Notes: generated by a model from the sequence alone, not told the origin. Counted from the stretch's first letter, positions 37,016-46,095 are shown. The stretch: 64,000 nt of DNA from Vibrio navarrensis (GCF_000764325.1 NZ_JMCG01000002.1:62001-126000), one strand, 5' to 3'. Translations and numbers: made by a program.

Positions 37016-38950
37016 GTGAACCGTTACGCCATACTCTGTTTAGATAACAATCCGATTAGTACTGAGCAGTTTCGTCAGGAATTGGCGACGTTTTCTCATA
37101 AGTTTGACGTGTTCACCACCGATTCGCTCGAAGAAGCACACAACGCCATTGAATATTTGGAACAAAGCCAGCAGGAAATGGCGCTGGTTATCGCCAGCCA
37201 CCACGCCGAGCTCAATGGCGTCGATTTCTTGATTGGTCTCGATAAGAATCCACGTACCGAAAGTGCGCGGAAAATTTTGATCAGCGGTTCAAGCGATATC
37301 GAGGCGATTTTGACCGCGGTAAACGAAGGTAGGCTCGACCATTGCCTGACCAAACCACTCCCAGACAAAGTCTTGCAGAACACTGTTCAAAAGGAGCTGA
37401 CGCAATTTATTCTCAAATTTGATAAAGAAGAATTACTCAGTTACAGCGGCGTTTTGGATCAAAATCGCTTGCTGCGTGCGCACATTGATAATCAGATGCG
37501 TAGCTATCAAGCCGGATTCATTCATGATTACCATACCCTGTCAGACGTCGAACTCACTGAACGTTTTATTGGCGCGCTGCAAGCCTTCTTTCGCGAAAAA
37601 GACGAGACTCGCGCCTGTCGTACTTATTCGGCGGATCATTTACTGACCATCGAAGGCGAAGCCAACAAGTTCCTCTGGTTTATCACCTCGGGCGAGGTGG
37701 CGCTCTATAAACGTGACGATATGGGCATGCAGCGGGAAGTGGTCCGTCACGGCAAAGGAAATCTCGTCGGCGGTATGTCCTTCGTGACCGGAGAGAAATC
37801 CTTCTCAACTGCGCTGACCTTGTGCAAAACCGAAGTGATCAAGCTGGACCGCAGTGTTTTCTCGCAAGTGATGCAATCCGATTCCAACCTGCTGCCCCTA
37901 TTTACTAATCTGTTACTGCGTCACTTCAACCGTCGTTTGCAGCGCAGCATCAACACCAAACTGCAACTGCAAAAAACGCTTGAGTCATTGGAATCTGCTC
38001 ACCAGCAACTGATCGAAAAAGAGAAAATGGCGATGTTGGGTCAACTTGTGGCCGGAGTGGCTCACGAATTGAATAACCCCATCGCTGCCATTTTGCGCGG
38101 CATCGAAAACCTCACTCAGAGTCTGGAGTTGGTGCTACAAAGCCGCCATTGTGAAGCACTACAATCGAAAGGGATCAAAGTGCTCGATAACGCCAAGCTG
38201 AGTAAGCCGCTCTCCACCGCAACCTTAAGAGAAAAAGCCAATCAGCTTAATTTAGACAACCGTAATCTCGCGCGCAAAATTGTCACTCTTGGCCTAGAGC
38301 AAGACAGCGAATTGATAGGCCGAGTAAAACGCTCAGAAACCGGTGTGAAAGAGGTGGAGGTATTAGAAAACTACTTCCAAATTGGTAACGCACTACGTTC
38401 TATTGATGTCTGCGCAGCGCGCATTGCCGATATGGTGAAAAGCCTTAAAGGCTACGCCCGCGCCGACGATGAGAGAGTCCATAAAGTCGACATTCACGAA
38501 GGCATTGAAGACACCTTAGTGATCTTTGAAAACCGCTTAAAACGACATAAAGTCATCACAGATTATTGCCAGTTGGAACCGATTTACTGCCAACCGATCG
38601 CTTTGCAACAGGTTTGGACCAATATGATCTCTAACGCATTGGACGCGATGCCAGATCAAGGTGAGTTAACCATTACCACCAAGTTGAAAACACGCGACGG
38701 GAAAAATTATGTCACGGTCGCCTTTTTAGATAATGGCTGTGGTATTCCCGCCCAGCAAAAAGAGGCCATTTTTGAACTGAACTACACCACAAAAAAAGAA
38801 GGTAATTTTGGACTCGGCATCGGTTTGTCGATCTGTTTACAAATCATTCACGCGCACAGGGGATGGATAGATGTAGACTCTGTCGTGGATCAATACACCT
38901 GCATGACCATTTGGTTACCGCTCGAAGCAGAAGGAACACACCATGAATAG
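37016..38950 (+). CDS. Hybrid sensor kinase: degenerate receiver, cNMP-like domain, histidine kinase
   Basis: A 644-residue cytosolic protein with no membrane segments. Residues 1-125 are a receiver in which the phosphoacceptor Asp is replaced by S61 (LVIASHHAELNG), while K113 remains. Residues 205-290 form a cyclic-nucleotide-type beta roll (WFITSGEVALYK, GGMSFVTGEKSF); the usual phosphate-binding Arg is not evident. The kinase has H350 (AGVAHELNNPIAAI), N box NMISNALDAM, G1 DNGCGIP and G2 GLGIGLSICL. The GTG start follows GAGG. The partner regulator gene overlaps by 8 bp. Confidence 0.9.
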   Translation: MNRYAILCLDNNPISTEQFRQELATFSHKFDVFTTDSLEEAHNAIEYLEQSQQEMALVIASHHAELNGVDFLIGLDKNPRTESARKILISGSSDIEAILTAVNEGRLDHCLTKPLPDKVLQNTVQKELTQFILKFDKEELLSYSGVLDQNRLLRAHIDNQMRSYQAGFIHDYHTLSDVELTERFIGALQAFFREKDETRACRTYSADHLLTIEGEANKFLWFITSGEVALYKRDDMGMQREVVRHGKGNLVGGMSFVTGEKSFSTALTLCKTEVIKLDRSVFSQVMQSDSNLLPLFTNLLLRHFNRRLQRSINTKLQLQKTLESLESAHQQLIEKEKMAMLGQLVAGVAHELNNPIAAILRGIENLTQSLELVLQSRHCEALQSKGIKVLDNAKLSKPLSTATLREKANQLNLDNRNLARKIVTLGLEQDSELIGRVKRSETGVKEVEVLENYFQIGNALRSIDVCAARIADMVKSLKGYARADDERVHKVDIHEGIEDTLVIFENRLKRHKVITDYCQLEPIYCQPIALQQVWTNMISNALDAMPDQGELTITTKLKTRDGKNYVTVAFLDNGCGIPAQQKEAIFELNYTTKKEGNFGLGIGLSICLQIIHAHRGWIDVDSVVDQYTCMTIWLPLEAEGTHHE

Positions 38951-39440
38951 ATATCTGATCTTATGCGTTGATGATGAACGAGAAGTTTTGGATAGCGTGC
39001 TGCAAGATCTTACCCCTTTTGAAGATCATTTTGTCCTCGAAGGTGCAGAGTCAGTATCTGAGGCGCGCACAGTGATTGAAGAATTCCAAGATGACGATAT
39101 CGATCTGGCTTTGATCCTGTGTGACCACATTATGCCCGAGCAAACTGGCATCAGCTTTTTGATCGAACTGAGCAATGATGAGCGTACACGCCAAGCGAGA
39201 AAAGTACTCTTGACTGGGCAAGCAGGATTAGAAGAGACGGTTGAGGCGGTGAATCATGCCAGCCTAGATTTTTATATTTCAAAGCCTTGGCATGTTGAGG
39301 AGCTTCGGTCTGCGATCAAGAAACAGCTCACTCAATTTGTCATTAAGAACGACGATAATCTACTCAGTTGGATTTCTGTGCTCGACGCGGAAGCGATTCT
39401 TAACGCGATGGCGGAAAGACGCAGCAGCTTCGGAGAATAA
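38943..39440 (+). CDS. Stand-alone response regulator, receiver domain only
   Basis: A 165-residue protein. All phosphorylation residues are present: D10/D11, D61 (LILCDHIMPEQTG), T91 and K114 (YISKPWH). A short helical tail follows, with no DNA-binding or enzymatic output domain. The N-terminus (MNRYLILCVDD) and the tail resemble the receiver end of the adjacent kinase (MNRYAILCLDN), so the two probably arose by duplication. GAAGGAAC precedes the ATG, which overlaps the kinase stop. The kinase is its likely phosphodonor; the output is unknown. Confidence 0.92.
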   Translation: MNRYLILCVDDEREVLDSVLQDLTPFEDHFVLEGAESVSEARTVIEEFQDDDIDLALILCDHIMPEQTGISFLIELSNDERTRQARKVLLTGQAGLEETVEAVNHASLDFYISKPWHVEELRSAIKKQLTQFVIKNDDNLLSWISVLDAEAILNAMAERRSSFGE

Positions 39441-39655
39441 TTTTTCTCTTGGAGGTAACTAAACCCGAGCATGAATGTAAGCCTTCTGTTAAAAATGGTA
39501 CTGTTTTTGCTTAAATATTGGCTAGACGACGAAACTATGGCATTTTTTTATTGGTCACTTGCATGCAAGTTGATTAAGATGTCGCGAATCGATTATCGGG
39601 CAAGCTCCTAGGAGCTTCACCAGGAAACAATTCATCTAAAAAGGTTTACCGAAAT

Positions 39656-40204
39656 ATGCATAAAACAATTCTAGCCGCAGCTCTGCTGATCACATCTGGC
39701 CAGGTTTTGGCAAAAGAAGACTCTAATCGTCCGGAAACCATGAGCAATTTTAGCTACGACTATTTCGAAGCTCGTATTGGCGCTAGCCCGATGACCTTCG
39801 GTGCTGGTTTCAGCAAATCGGTGCATCCAAACGCTCATTTGCTCGCTCGCGTTGATTCGGAATTTGAAGGGGATTTCGATGCCGCCGCGGGTTTTGGCTT
39901 CCACTCACCAATTAACAACTGGGCCGATCTGACCGGTGCTATGCTGCTACGTGTCGTAGAGCCAGAAGATGCCAGCAGTGCCGACATGGGTATGGAGCTA
40001 AACCTTGGTATTCGCCAATGGCTTGGCCCACAACTGGAAGTTGGCGGTAAAGTGGGTTATGTGTCGATTGATGATGACGATAGTTGGATTGGTTCAGCTT
40101 ACGCACGCTTCCACTCTACTGAGCTTTTCTCTCTTGGTCTTGAAGCACGCATCAACGACTTCTATGATGATCAGTTGATGTTCTCTGCTCGCTTTAAGTT
40201 CTAA
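39656..40204 (+). CDS. Small outer-membrane beta-barrel-like protein
   Basis: A 182-residue exported protein. The signal peptide is ILAAALLITSGQVLA. The rest alternates polar and apolar residues in barrel strands and ends in a terminal Phe (FSARFKF), the signal for BAM-dependent insertion. No family name is recognised. A perfect palindrome AAGCTCCTAGGAGCTT at 39602-39617 lies in the leader. The 215-bp gap to the response regulator suggests its own promoter. Confidence 0.78.
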   Translation: MHKTILAAALLITSGQVLAKEDSNRPETMSNFSYDYFEARIGASPMTFGAGFSKSVHPNAHLLARVDSEFEGDFDAAAGFGFHSPINNWADLTGAMLLRVVEPEDASSADMGMELNLGIRQWLGPQLEVGGKVGYVSIDDDDSWIGSAYARFHSTELFSLGLEARINDFYDDQLMFSARFKF

Positions 40205-40214
40205 AACGAAGATC

Positions 40215-40244
40215 AAAAAACCGAGACATGTGTCTCGGTTTTTT
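40215..40244. terminator. Bidirectional terminator between the barrel gene and tfoX
   Basis: 14-bp stem AAAAAACCGAGACA/TGTCTCGGTTTTTT; T-runs on both strands. Confidence 0.94.
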
Positions 40245-40261
40245 ATTTCAAGTTAGATGAA

Positions 40262-40849
40262 TTACTGACAAGCAGAAAGCAGTTGGCGACGACGAGGCTC
40301 TTGCAGCAGTTTCCAATGGATACCCTCTACCGCACCGGCGAATTTCCACAGCAGTTTGACATCGACATCATTACCATACGCTTGTCGTACTCGATTAAAT
40401 ACTTCCACGGCACCAAGTTCGATAAACGTCTCCACATCGTCTATGCCCGCTTTCTTCACCATACGCTCCAATGTCAGCTGCATATTCGGCAAATCTCTGA
40501 GCCGACGACTGGCGGATGATTTCTGAAAACTACGATGATGAACGGAACACTCAATTGACTTTCTGACCAGACTATCCAGATCTGCATACTGTGCTTCTAA
40601 CAACGCGCTAATGTCGTAGTAGTTTACCGTTGCAGTCGTCTGCTTTTTTATATGACGATACTTTTCGCATCCTAGTTCTGTCAGTTGTTCATCCAAGCCG
40701 TTGCTGCCACGAAGGTAGTAGCAATCGTTGCTGATCAAAGCGAACATCGCATCATCAGCAAATAAACCGATACCACCAAACATAGAACGTTTTTGGAAAT
40801 CACCAAACTGACTAACATAGTTAAAAAAAGTTTGCTCTGTCATATCCAT
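40262..40849 (-). CDS. tfoX: Competence regulator TfoX
   Basis: A 195-residue protein with the two TfoX domains: N-terminal KRSMFGGIGLFADDAMFAL and C-terminal RRLRDLPNMQLTLERMVKKAGIDDVETFIELGA. Vibrios have two paralogues, TfoX and TfoY. I call TfoX because the run from serC through DUF945, kinase, regulator and barrel gene to this gene matches the order I recall around V. cholerae tfoX. It acts with CRP to turn on competence genes on chitin. AGGAG is 3 nt before the ATG at 40849 and 9 nt before an ATG at 40843. Confidence 0.87.
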   Translation of the reverse strand: MDMTEQTFFNYVSQFGDFQKRSMFGGIGLFADDAMFALISNDCYYLRGSNGLDEQLTELGCEKYRHIKKQTTATVNYYDISALLEAQYADLDSLVRKSIECSVHHRSFQKSSASRRLRDLPNMQLTLERMVKKAGIDDVETFIELGAVEVFNRVRQAYGNDVDVKLLWKFAGAVEGIHWKLLQEPRRRQLLSACQ

Positions 40850-41038
40850 TGACTCCTAATTCAAAGATTAACCCCGATTAGTTATGTCACCAGATAGCAG
40901 CATTGTATTTTTAGCGAATAAAAATTTATAAATTGGCTTAATTAGATTGTAGTAACGAAGCGCCAATGTCCTAAATCATACTTAACGATAAAAAATAAGT
41001 CGGGATTCGTGTCACAAATAAAGTATCACGTCTCACAA

Positions 41039-41060
41039 CTGCGTGACTAAATTCACATCT
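41039..41060. promoter_or_regulatory. CRP-like site in the tfoX/HDOD divergent region
   Basis: GTGA-CTAAAT-TCAC core (41043-41056) with a matching 3' flank (TCACAT). It fits the CRP pattern and lies about 200 bp before tfoX and 130 bp before the HDOD gene. cAMP-CRP control of tfoX is established in V. cholerae. Confidence 0.6.
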
Positions 41061-41179
41061 TGGAAAAGTTGCGTGCTATTTTTTTGACGTCAAGTTTTTG
41101 TAAGGTCGAAAAAACATCAAACAAACTGCCGCGTTAGGTGCATTTGATTGCGCTTTCTGCACTGGTAGGAGTACACTGT

Positions 41180-42127
41180 ATGAAAGCTCACGTGTTCAGA
41201 TTACCTATGGAACATCTATCATTTTTTTGGCTGCCCAACAATAAGGATATGCTGGTGCAGGCACTGGAGTCAGAGTTTGCTCAACTTGTAGAGCAATCAC
41301 TCTCCACGGGCAAAATTGCTCTGCCGTCTATCCCTGATGTTGTCCTTAAAATTCAACAACTGTGTACACAAGAATCGACAGGTATTGTCGACGTTGCGGA
41401 CTGCTTGCTCGAAGATCCTGGCTTAGCGGCCATTGTCATACGCGTAGCAAACTCGGTCATTTTCAACCGACGTAACATCACCTGTACTGATTTGACCACA
41501 GCGGTATCTCGTTTGGGGATATTGCGTGTCAGAGACATAGTTACCGCTCAAGCCATCGAACAGCTTAAACATTCGGTTAATCTCAACAAAGAGTGTAATG
41601 CAGTGTTAGTCAACAGCGCTGCGGTTTCACGCGAGTTGGGCGCAACCATGGTTCTGGTGGTGAATGCTTTTAGAAAGCTTGGTGCAGATAAATATGCTCA
41701 CCTTGAGGCGGAAAAAGCGCTCTTGGTGGGTTTATTGGCGGATATTGGTCTCTTTTGCCTAGTTAATGAATACCACCTGTATCTTGATAAAGGTAATTAT
41801 CTCGATCACCAGATCGCTCTGCAAATTTTTCAGACACGATGTTCAGCGACCAGTAAGCTGGTATTAGAAAACTGGGGATTTGACCGTGATTTTATTGAAG
41901 TGGCATCCAACCACTCTTTTTCTCAAATTCGCCCTGAGGTCAGCTACCTCGATATCGCCCGAATCGCGAATCACTTACTCATGTTCCGTAGCCAAGATGA
42001 GCGCATTGAAGATCATGAAGTGGAGTTTAATTTAACGGGTGCTGAAGTGCTGTTTGAGCTAAGTAACCTCAACGACAATGAATTCCAATCGAAGATTAAC
42101 GACGTGCTAAACGCTAGTGGTTTATAA
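41180..42127 (+). CDS. HDOD domain signalling protein
   Basis: A 315-residue cytosolic protein. The HDOD region starts ALPSIPDVVLKIQQLC and continues DCLLEDPGLAAIVIRVANSVIFN and TTAVSRLGILRVRDIVTAQAI; such domains lack the metal-binding HD pair and act as protein-interaction modules in signalling. The ATG at 41180 follows TAGGAG by 8 nt; the frame opens at 41138. It shares an upstream region with tfoX, and a link to that pathway is inference. Confidence 0.86.
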   Translation: MKAHVFRLPMEHLSFFWLPNNKDMLVQALESEFAQLVEQSLSTGKIALPSIPDVVLKIQQLCTQESTGIVDVADCLLEDPGLAAIVIRVANSVIFNRRNITCTDLTTAVSRLGILRVRDIVTAQAIEQLKHSVNLNKECNAVLVNSAAVSRELGATMVLVVNAFRKLGADKYAHLEAEKALLVGLLADIGLFCLVNEYHLYLDKGNYLDHQIALQIFQTRCSATSKLVLENWGFDRDFIEVASNHSFSQIRPEVSYLDIARIANHLLMFRSQDERIEDHEVEFNLTGAEVLFELSNLNDNEFQSKINDVLNASGL

Positions 42128-42190
42128 AATTACCGCCCCTTCGCTCAAGCCCATAAATTCCGAGCTACAAATGAGTAACTGACTGTGAAA

Positions 42191-42213
42191 AGCCACCAGT
42201 TTCTGGTGGTTTA
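42191..42213 (+). terminator. Likely terminator of the HDOD gene
   Basis: CCACCAG/CTGGTGG stem with TTT loop; only a short T tail. Confidence 0.55.
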
Positions 42214-42238
42214 TCACGGGTTTGTTCTGTATTCTATG

Positions 42239-42273
42239 CAAGCGTTCACCTAGCGATGTAGGTTGAGCGTTTG
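42239..42273. other. 14-bp imperfect hairpin upstream of lysO
   Basis: CAAGCGTTCACCTA pairs with TAGGTTGAGCGTTTG with two G-U pairs and one bulge. It is not followed by a T-run. Confidence 0.5.
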
Positions 42274-42460
42274 CAAACACATGCTCTACTCATTAGCGTT
42301 CGTCCTCAGACAAATCGTATACTGCACACTCTTTGTTGATCGCCATTGTTCAATGGTTTCGAACACAGGCACTGTTTGTCAGACTAATTACGTTGCGTGA
42401 AAAAGCTAATTTAGGCCAACGCTCTACATCGAAAAACTATCGAAGGAATCAGGAGTTTTC

Positions 42461-43366
42461 ATGTTGTCAGGGATGCTATTTATTTTTGCTCCGCTTGTTT
42501 TCGGCTATTTCATTTCCATTTCGCGTGAAGCAACCTTAGTGACAATTAACAAGGTTACGTCTCAGCTGATTTACGTGATCCTTTCCCTCATGGGACTTAG
42601 CCTAGCCGCTTTGGATAACCTAAGCAGTAACTTACAAACGATTCTCCTCTATACCGCCACGTTTTTCTTTTGCTTGGGCATCTGCAATTTGGCGGGCTTA
42701 CCCTTGATAGACAGACTACTGCCCGTTGTCACAGACAATACACACAAGAAACTGCCACTTTCCGCCATGGCGTTGGAATCGGCCAAACTGATCCTTGTGG
42801 TAGGCGGGGGACTCCTAGTTGGTTTGTTGCTGCCTTTTGAGTTGCATTGGGTAGATACCGCTAGCGAGTGGATATTGTTTATCTTGCTGTTTTTTATTGG
42901 CATTCAACTGCGTAACAGTGGCCTGACGCTCAAACAAATACTGCTCAATAAACATGGTATGTTGATCGCACTGGTCATTATCGTCACATCTATGCTTGGC
43001 GGTCTACTTGCCGGGCACCTTTTAGGCTTGCCCATCTATCAAGCCTTAGCGATGGCTTCTGGATTTGGTTGGTACTCGCTAGCAGGCATACTCATGGGGG
43101 ACGCTTTTGGTCCCGTCTTTGGTGGAACGTCATTTATGATCGAATTGCTGCGAGAGCTGGTGGCACTAGTGGTTATTCCGCTATTAATTAGGAGCTACCC
43201 TTGTACCTCGATCGGTTATGCTGGCGCGACGGCAATGGATTTCACGCTTCCTGTGATTCAGACAACAGGCGGAGTTCGCTGCGTACCAATAGCGATTGTC
43301 AGCGGTTTTATACTCAGCCTACTCGTTCCCGTATTAATGTTATTCTTTGTGTCACTTGCTAGCTAG
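42461..43366 (+). CDS. lysO: LysO/YbjE-family lysine exporter
   Basis: A 301-residue integral membrane protein with about eight helices. It matches LysO in length and in the conserved segments LESAKLILVVGGGLLVG and ASGFGWYSLAGILMGDAFGPVFG. E. coli LysO exports lysine and toxic analogues. AGGAG precedes the ATG. E. coli lysO is under ArgP control; no such site was recognised here. Confidence 0.87.
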   Translation: MLSGMLFIFAPLVFGYFISISREATLVTINKVTSQLIYVILSLMGLSLAALDNLSSNLQTILLYTATFFFCLGICNLAGLPLIDRLLPVVTDNTHKKLPLSAMALESAKLILVVGGGLLVGLLLPFELHWVDTASEWILFILLFFIGIQLRNSGLTLKQILLNKHGMLIALVIIVTSMLGGLLAGHLLGLPIYQALAMASGFGWYSLAGILMGDAFGPVFGGTSFMIELLRELVALVVIPLLIRSYPCTSIGYAGATAMDFTLPVIQTTGGVRCVPIAIVSGFILSLLVPVLMLFFVSLAS

Positions 43367-43438
43367 ATCGCAGGATGACACGCCCACATTCGTTACAATA
43401 CGCGCTAAAAATTAAAACATGTGTCAAAAGGAAGAACT

Positions 43439-43951
43439 ATGAAACGTTTCGTTGTCGCTCTTATGCTAGCTTCAACTTCATCTGTTGCACTGGCTGCCGA
43501 CAGCCAATGTTTAGCCCAAAAATACGACGCTTACATCGATGCTTCTCTGAATTGGTACTCAGATCTTGCCCAACTAACCACGCAGCAATACCCAGAATTG
43601 CAAGATGTGAGTGGCTGGTTTCTTGAAGGCCGCCAGCACCATTTCGAGCTCAATCGGGCAGCCGTGCATTACTACCTAAAACACGATGCGAGCCGAGTCG
43701 CGACCGACAAATCGATTGAAAACTGGTTGCAACTGGAGCAAAGCGACATTAAACAGCTCGCGAGTCGCAGTGATGAACTAGGTGAAGTTGCTAAACGAAC
43801 CTTTGAAGATCGCCAAGCGGCAAACCATGAGAAGAATTACGAGCTGCGCTCCGCGTTTGCCGATCTCCTCAGCCATCCGAAAAAGATAGAAGCTGCGCTG
43901 AATCGTTACAACGATGCCATCGCTGGTGTCAGTCAGGTTAAGTGTAACTAA
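43439..43951 (+). CDS. Exported alpha-helical protein of unknown function
   Basis: 170 residues from the ATG at 43439, set by AAGGAAG. The signal peptide is RFVVALMLASTSSVALA. The mature part is helical, rich in Glu, Lys and Ala, with two cysteines (near each end of the mature protein) that could form a disulfide. No family was recognised. It follows lysO by 72 bp and may be cotranscribed. Confidence 0.75.
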   Translation: MKRFVVALMLASTSSVALAADSQCLAQKYDAYIDASLNWYSDLAQLTTQQYPELQDVSGWFLEGRQHHFELNRAAVHYYLKHDASRVATDKSIENWLQLEQSDIKQLASRSDELGEVAKRTFEDRQAANHEKNYELRSAFADLLSHPKKIEAALNRYNDAIAGVSQVKCN

Positions 43952-43979
43952 ATCACAAACAGAACCATTTTATTTCTAG

Positions 43980-44028
43980 GGCGTGTTTCTTTTCTGCCAC
44001 CCACCCCGTGGCAAAAGAGAAACACGCC
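43980..44028. repeat. 21-bp imperfect inverted repeat (hairpin)
   Basis: GGCGTGTTTCT... (43980-44000) pairs with ...AGAAACACGCC (44008-44028), with two internal mismatches and a 7-nt loop of CCACCCC. No T-run follows, so it is not a standard terminator. Confidence 0.75.
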
Positions 44029-44121
44029 TCAGTGATCGTTGAATAAAAACGGGACTTTGCGGCCATTTTGGTTTAGATTGTCCCGCTCGAACTACTAGTA
44101 TAATTAAGTCGATTTGTTTAT

Positions 44122-45777
44122 ATGGCAATGGAACAAAAAATCGCTGACGTCAGCTTCGAAAGTCTGTTAAAAATCTTTACCATCCCTGAGGGTCCAGATT
44201 CCACTTTGACGCAAATCGAAGCAAAGCTCTCACAAAACCTCAATAAATTCCTCGGTGAACACATCGTGGCAGAAGAAAAGCCTTTACGTGAAATCGAGAA
44301 AGACTTTTCTTCTGCTAGGATTCCGGAGCAACCCGAATTTGTCTCTGACCATACAGAACATTTGTTGGACACTCTGGTTTCTCATTCGGTGCATACTTCG
44401 TCACCCAGTTTTATCGGTCACATGACTTCGGCATTGCCCTATTTTCTGATGCCATTATCGAAGATCATGATCGCTCTGAATCAAAACTTAGTGAAGATTG
44501 AAACATCAAAAGCCTTTACGCCTTTAGAGCGTCAAGTGCTCGGTATGCTGCATCGTTTGATCTACGGACAAGACGACGCTTTCTATTCACAGTGGATGCA
44601 TAGCGCTGAGCACTCACTTGGGGCTTTTTGCTCTGGCGGTACCATCGCCAACATCACCGCCTTGTGGGTAGCAAGAAATAATGCTCTACGAGCCGAGGGT
44701 ACTTTTCAAGGTGTTGAAAAAGAAGGCTTATTCAAAGCGATGAAACACTACGGATATGAAGGCTTAGCCGTACTTGTTTCAGAGCGTGGACACTATTCAC
44801 TGAAAAAAGCCGCCGATGTACTTGGTATCGGCCAAAGTGGCCTTGTCGCTATCAAGACCGATGAAAATAACCGTATCTGCCCACAGGCGTTAGAAGAGAA
44901 AATTCAAGAGCTCAAATCGCAGCGCATTAAACCGTTTGCAGTCATCGGCGTCGCGGGTACCACAGAAACGGGCAGCGTCGATCCACTGCGCGCCATCGCG
45001 CAAGTGTGTCAACGCCATGCTTGCCATTTCCATGTTGATGCCGCTTGGGGCGGTGCGACTTTGATGTCCAATAAATATCGTCATCTGCTTGATGGCGCAG
45101 AGCTTGCCGATTCTGTCACTATTGATGCCCACAAACAGCTTTATGTGCCAATGGGCGCGGGCATGGTTCTCTTTAAAGATCCCAACGCGATGAGTTCGAT
45201 TGAGCACCACGCGCAGTATATCCTGCGTAAAGGCTCGAAGGATCTAGGCAGTCATACGCTCGAAGGGTCACGCTCTGGTATGGCGATGTTGGTTTACGCC
45301 AGCATGCACATTATTAGCCGTCCAGGCTATGAACTGCTGATCAATCAAAGCATTGAGAAAGCAAAATATTTTGCTACGTTGATTAAACAGCAAGAAGACT
45401 TTGAGCTGATCTCAGAACCAGAGCTTTGCCTGCTAACCTATCGCTACATTCCTGCCAAAGTGAAACAGGCTTTGACGCTGGCTAATGATGAAGAACGTGT
45501 TGAGCTTAACGAGTTACTCAACGAACTCACCAAATTTGTACAAAAGCGCCAGCGCGAAACGGGTAAGTCTTTCGTGTCGAGAACCCGATTAAACCCAGCT
45601 CAGTGGTCGCGAATGGACACGATCGTCTTTCGTGTGGTGCTCGCTAACCCATTAACTAGCAACGATATCCTCGCTTGTGTTTTGCAACAGCAGCGGCAAA
45701 TTGTTCAGCAGCAAGCCCCCAACTTGATGGTAGAAATTGGGCGGTTAAGCGACCAGATACTGAGCAAGTCTCACTGA
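44122..45777 (+). CDS. panP: PLP-dependent aspartate 1-decarboxylase PanP
   Basis: A 551-residue group-II decarboxylase. The PLP domain shows FIGHMTSALPYFL, GAFCSGGTIANITALWVARN, FHVDAAWGGATLMS and the lysine segment DAHKQLYVPMGAG. Length and sequence fit the PanP family, a replacement for PanD that makes beta-alanine for pantothenate. A glutamate or other amino-acid decarboxylase is the alternative. No good ribosome site precedes the ATG at 44122; a second ATG lies at 44128. Confidence 0.86.
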   Translation: MAMEQKIADVSFESLLKIFTIPEGPDSTLTQIEAKLSQNLNKFLGEHIVAEEKPLREIEKDFSSARIPEQPEFVSDHTEHLLDTLVSHSVHTSSPSFIGHMTSALPYFLMPLSKIMIALNQNLVKIETSKAFTPLERQVLGMLHRLIYGQDDAFYSQWMHSAEHSLGAFCSGGTIANITALWVARNNALRAEGTFQGVEKEGLFKAMKHYGYEGLAVLVSERGHYSLKKAADVLGIGQSGLVAIKTDENNRICPQALEEKIQELKSQRIKPFAVIGVAGTTETGSVDPLRAIAQVCQRHACHFHVDAAWGGATLMSNKYRHLLDGAELADSVTIDAHKQLYVPMGAGMVLFKDPNAMSSIEHHAQYILRKGSKDLGSHTLEGSRSGMAMLVYASMHIISRPGYELLINQSIEKAKYFATLIKQQEDFELISEPELCLLTYRYIPAKVKQALTLANDEERVELNELLNELTKFVQKRQRETGKSFVSRTRLNPAQWSRMDTIVFRVVLANPLTSNDILACVLQQQRQIVQQQAPNLMVEIGRLSDQILSKSH

Positions 45778-46095
45778 ACTCTTCTCCTAGTGAATTACAG
45801 CAAAATGAAATTTTCTTTCTCTTTTGCTGTAATTACAAAGTCAATATGCCGTAGAATTTGCCGAAACAGCGTGCGACAACATTCAGTTTTGTAGTTTTAA
45901 CAAACTTTTGTTTGAGGCCTGTCAAATTCTCACTAAATAGTACGGCTATTTGTTTTAGTCGTATCGCTTATTAGGTTTATACTCTCGCTATGGCGCTGAT
46001 TGCAGGTTGCCGTCCTAAATATACGTTTTTCCCAAGAATAGTATCATTTGGACTGGTATTATCGGCGAGTTGTTCTCTATACCCTCGTGAACACT
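45778..46095. promoter_or_regulatory. Promoter region of hexR
   Basis: 318 bp without a credible gene. It contains a 13-bp inverted repeat (45793-45834). AT-rich sequence downstream probably holds the hexR promoter, but no clear -35/-10 pair was fixed. Confidence 0.5.
45793..45834. repeat. 13-bp perfect inverted repeat between panP and hexR
   Basis: AATTACAGCAAAA (45793-45805) and TTTTGCTGTAATT (45822-45834) around a 16-nt spacer. The half element TGTAATTACA resembles but does not match the 15-bp HexR operator. Confidence 0.75.

Larger units (their letters stand above)
42128..42460. other. Noncoding gap between the HDOD gene and lysO
   Basis: Contains a weak terminator (42191-42213) and a long hairpin (42239-42273). 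I looked for a lysine riboswitch and saw none. The remainder presumably carries the lysO promoter. Confidence 0.5.

Noticed and set aside
39471-39611. 46-residue hydrophobic ORF MNVSLLLKMVLFLLKYW between the response regulator and barrel genes
   Set aside because: GGAGG is 15 nt from the ATG, too far, and no other support is visible. It remains possible as a small membrane protein.
42239-42273. Hairpin as an integron attC site
   Set aside because: No R/L core sites (GTTRRRY) in the right places and no integrase or cassette-like layout nearby.
42214-42460. Lysine riboswitch before lysO
   Set aside because: The multi-helix L-box core motifs are not found.
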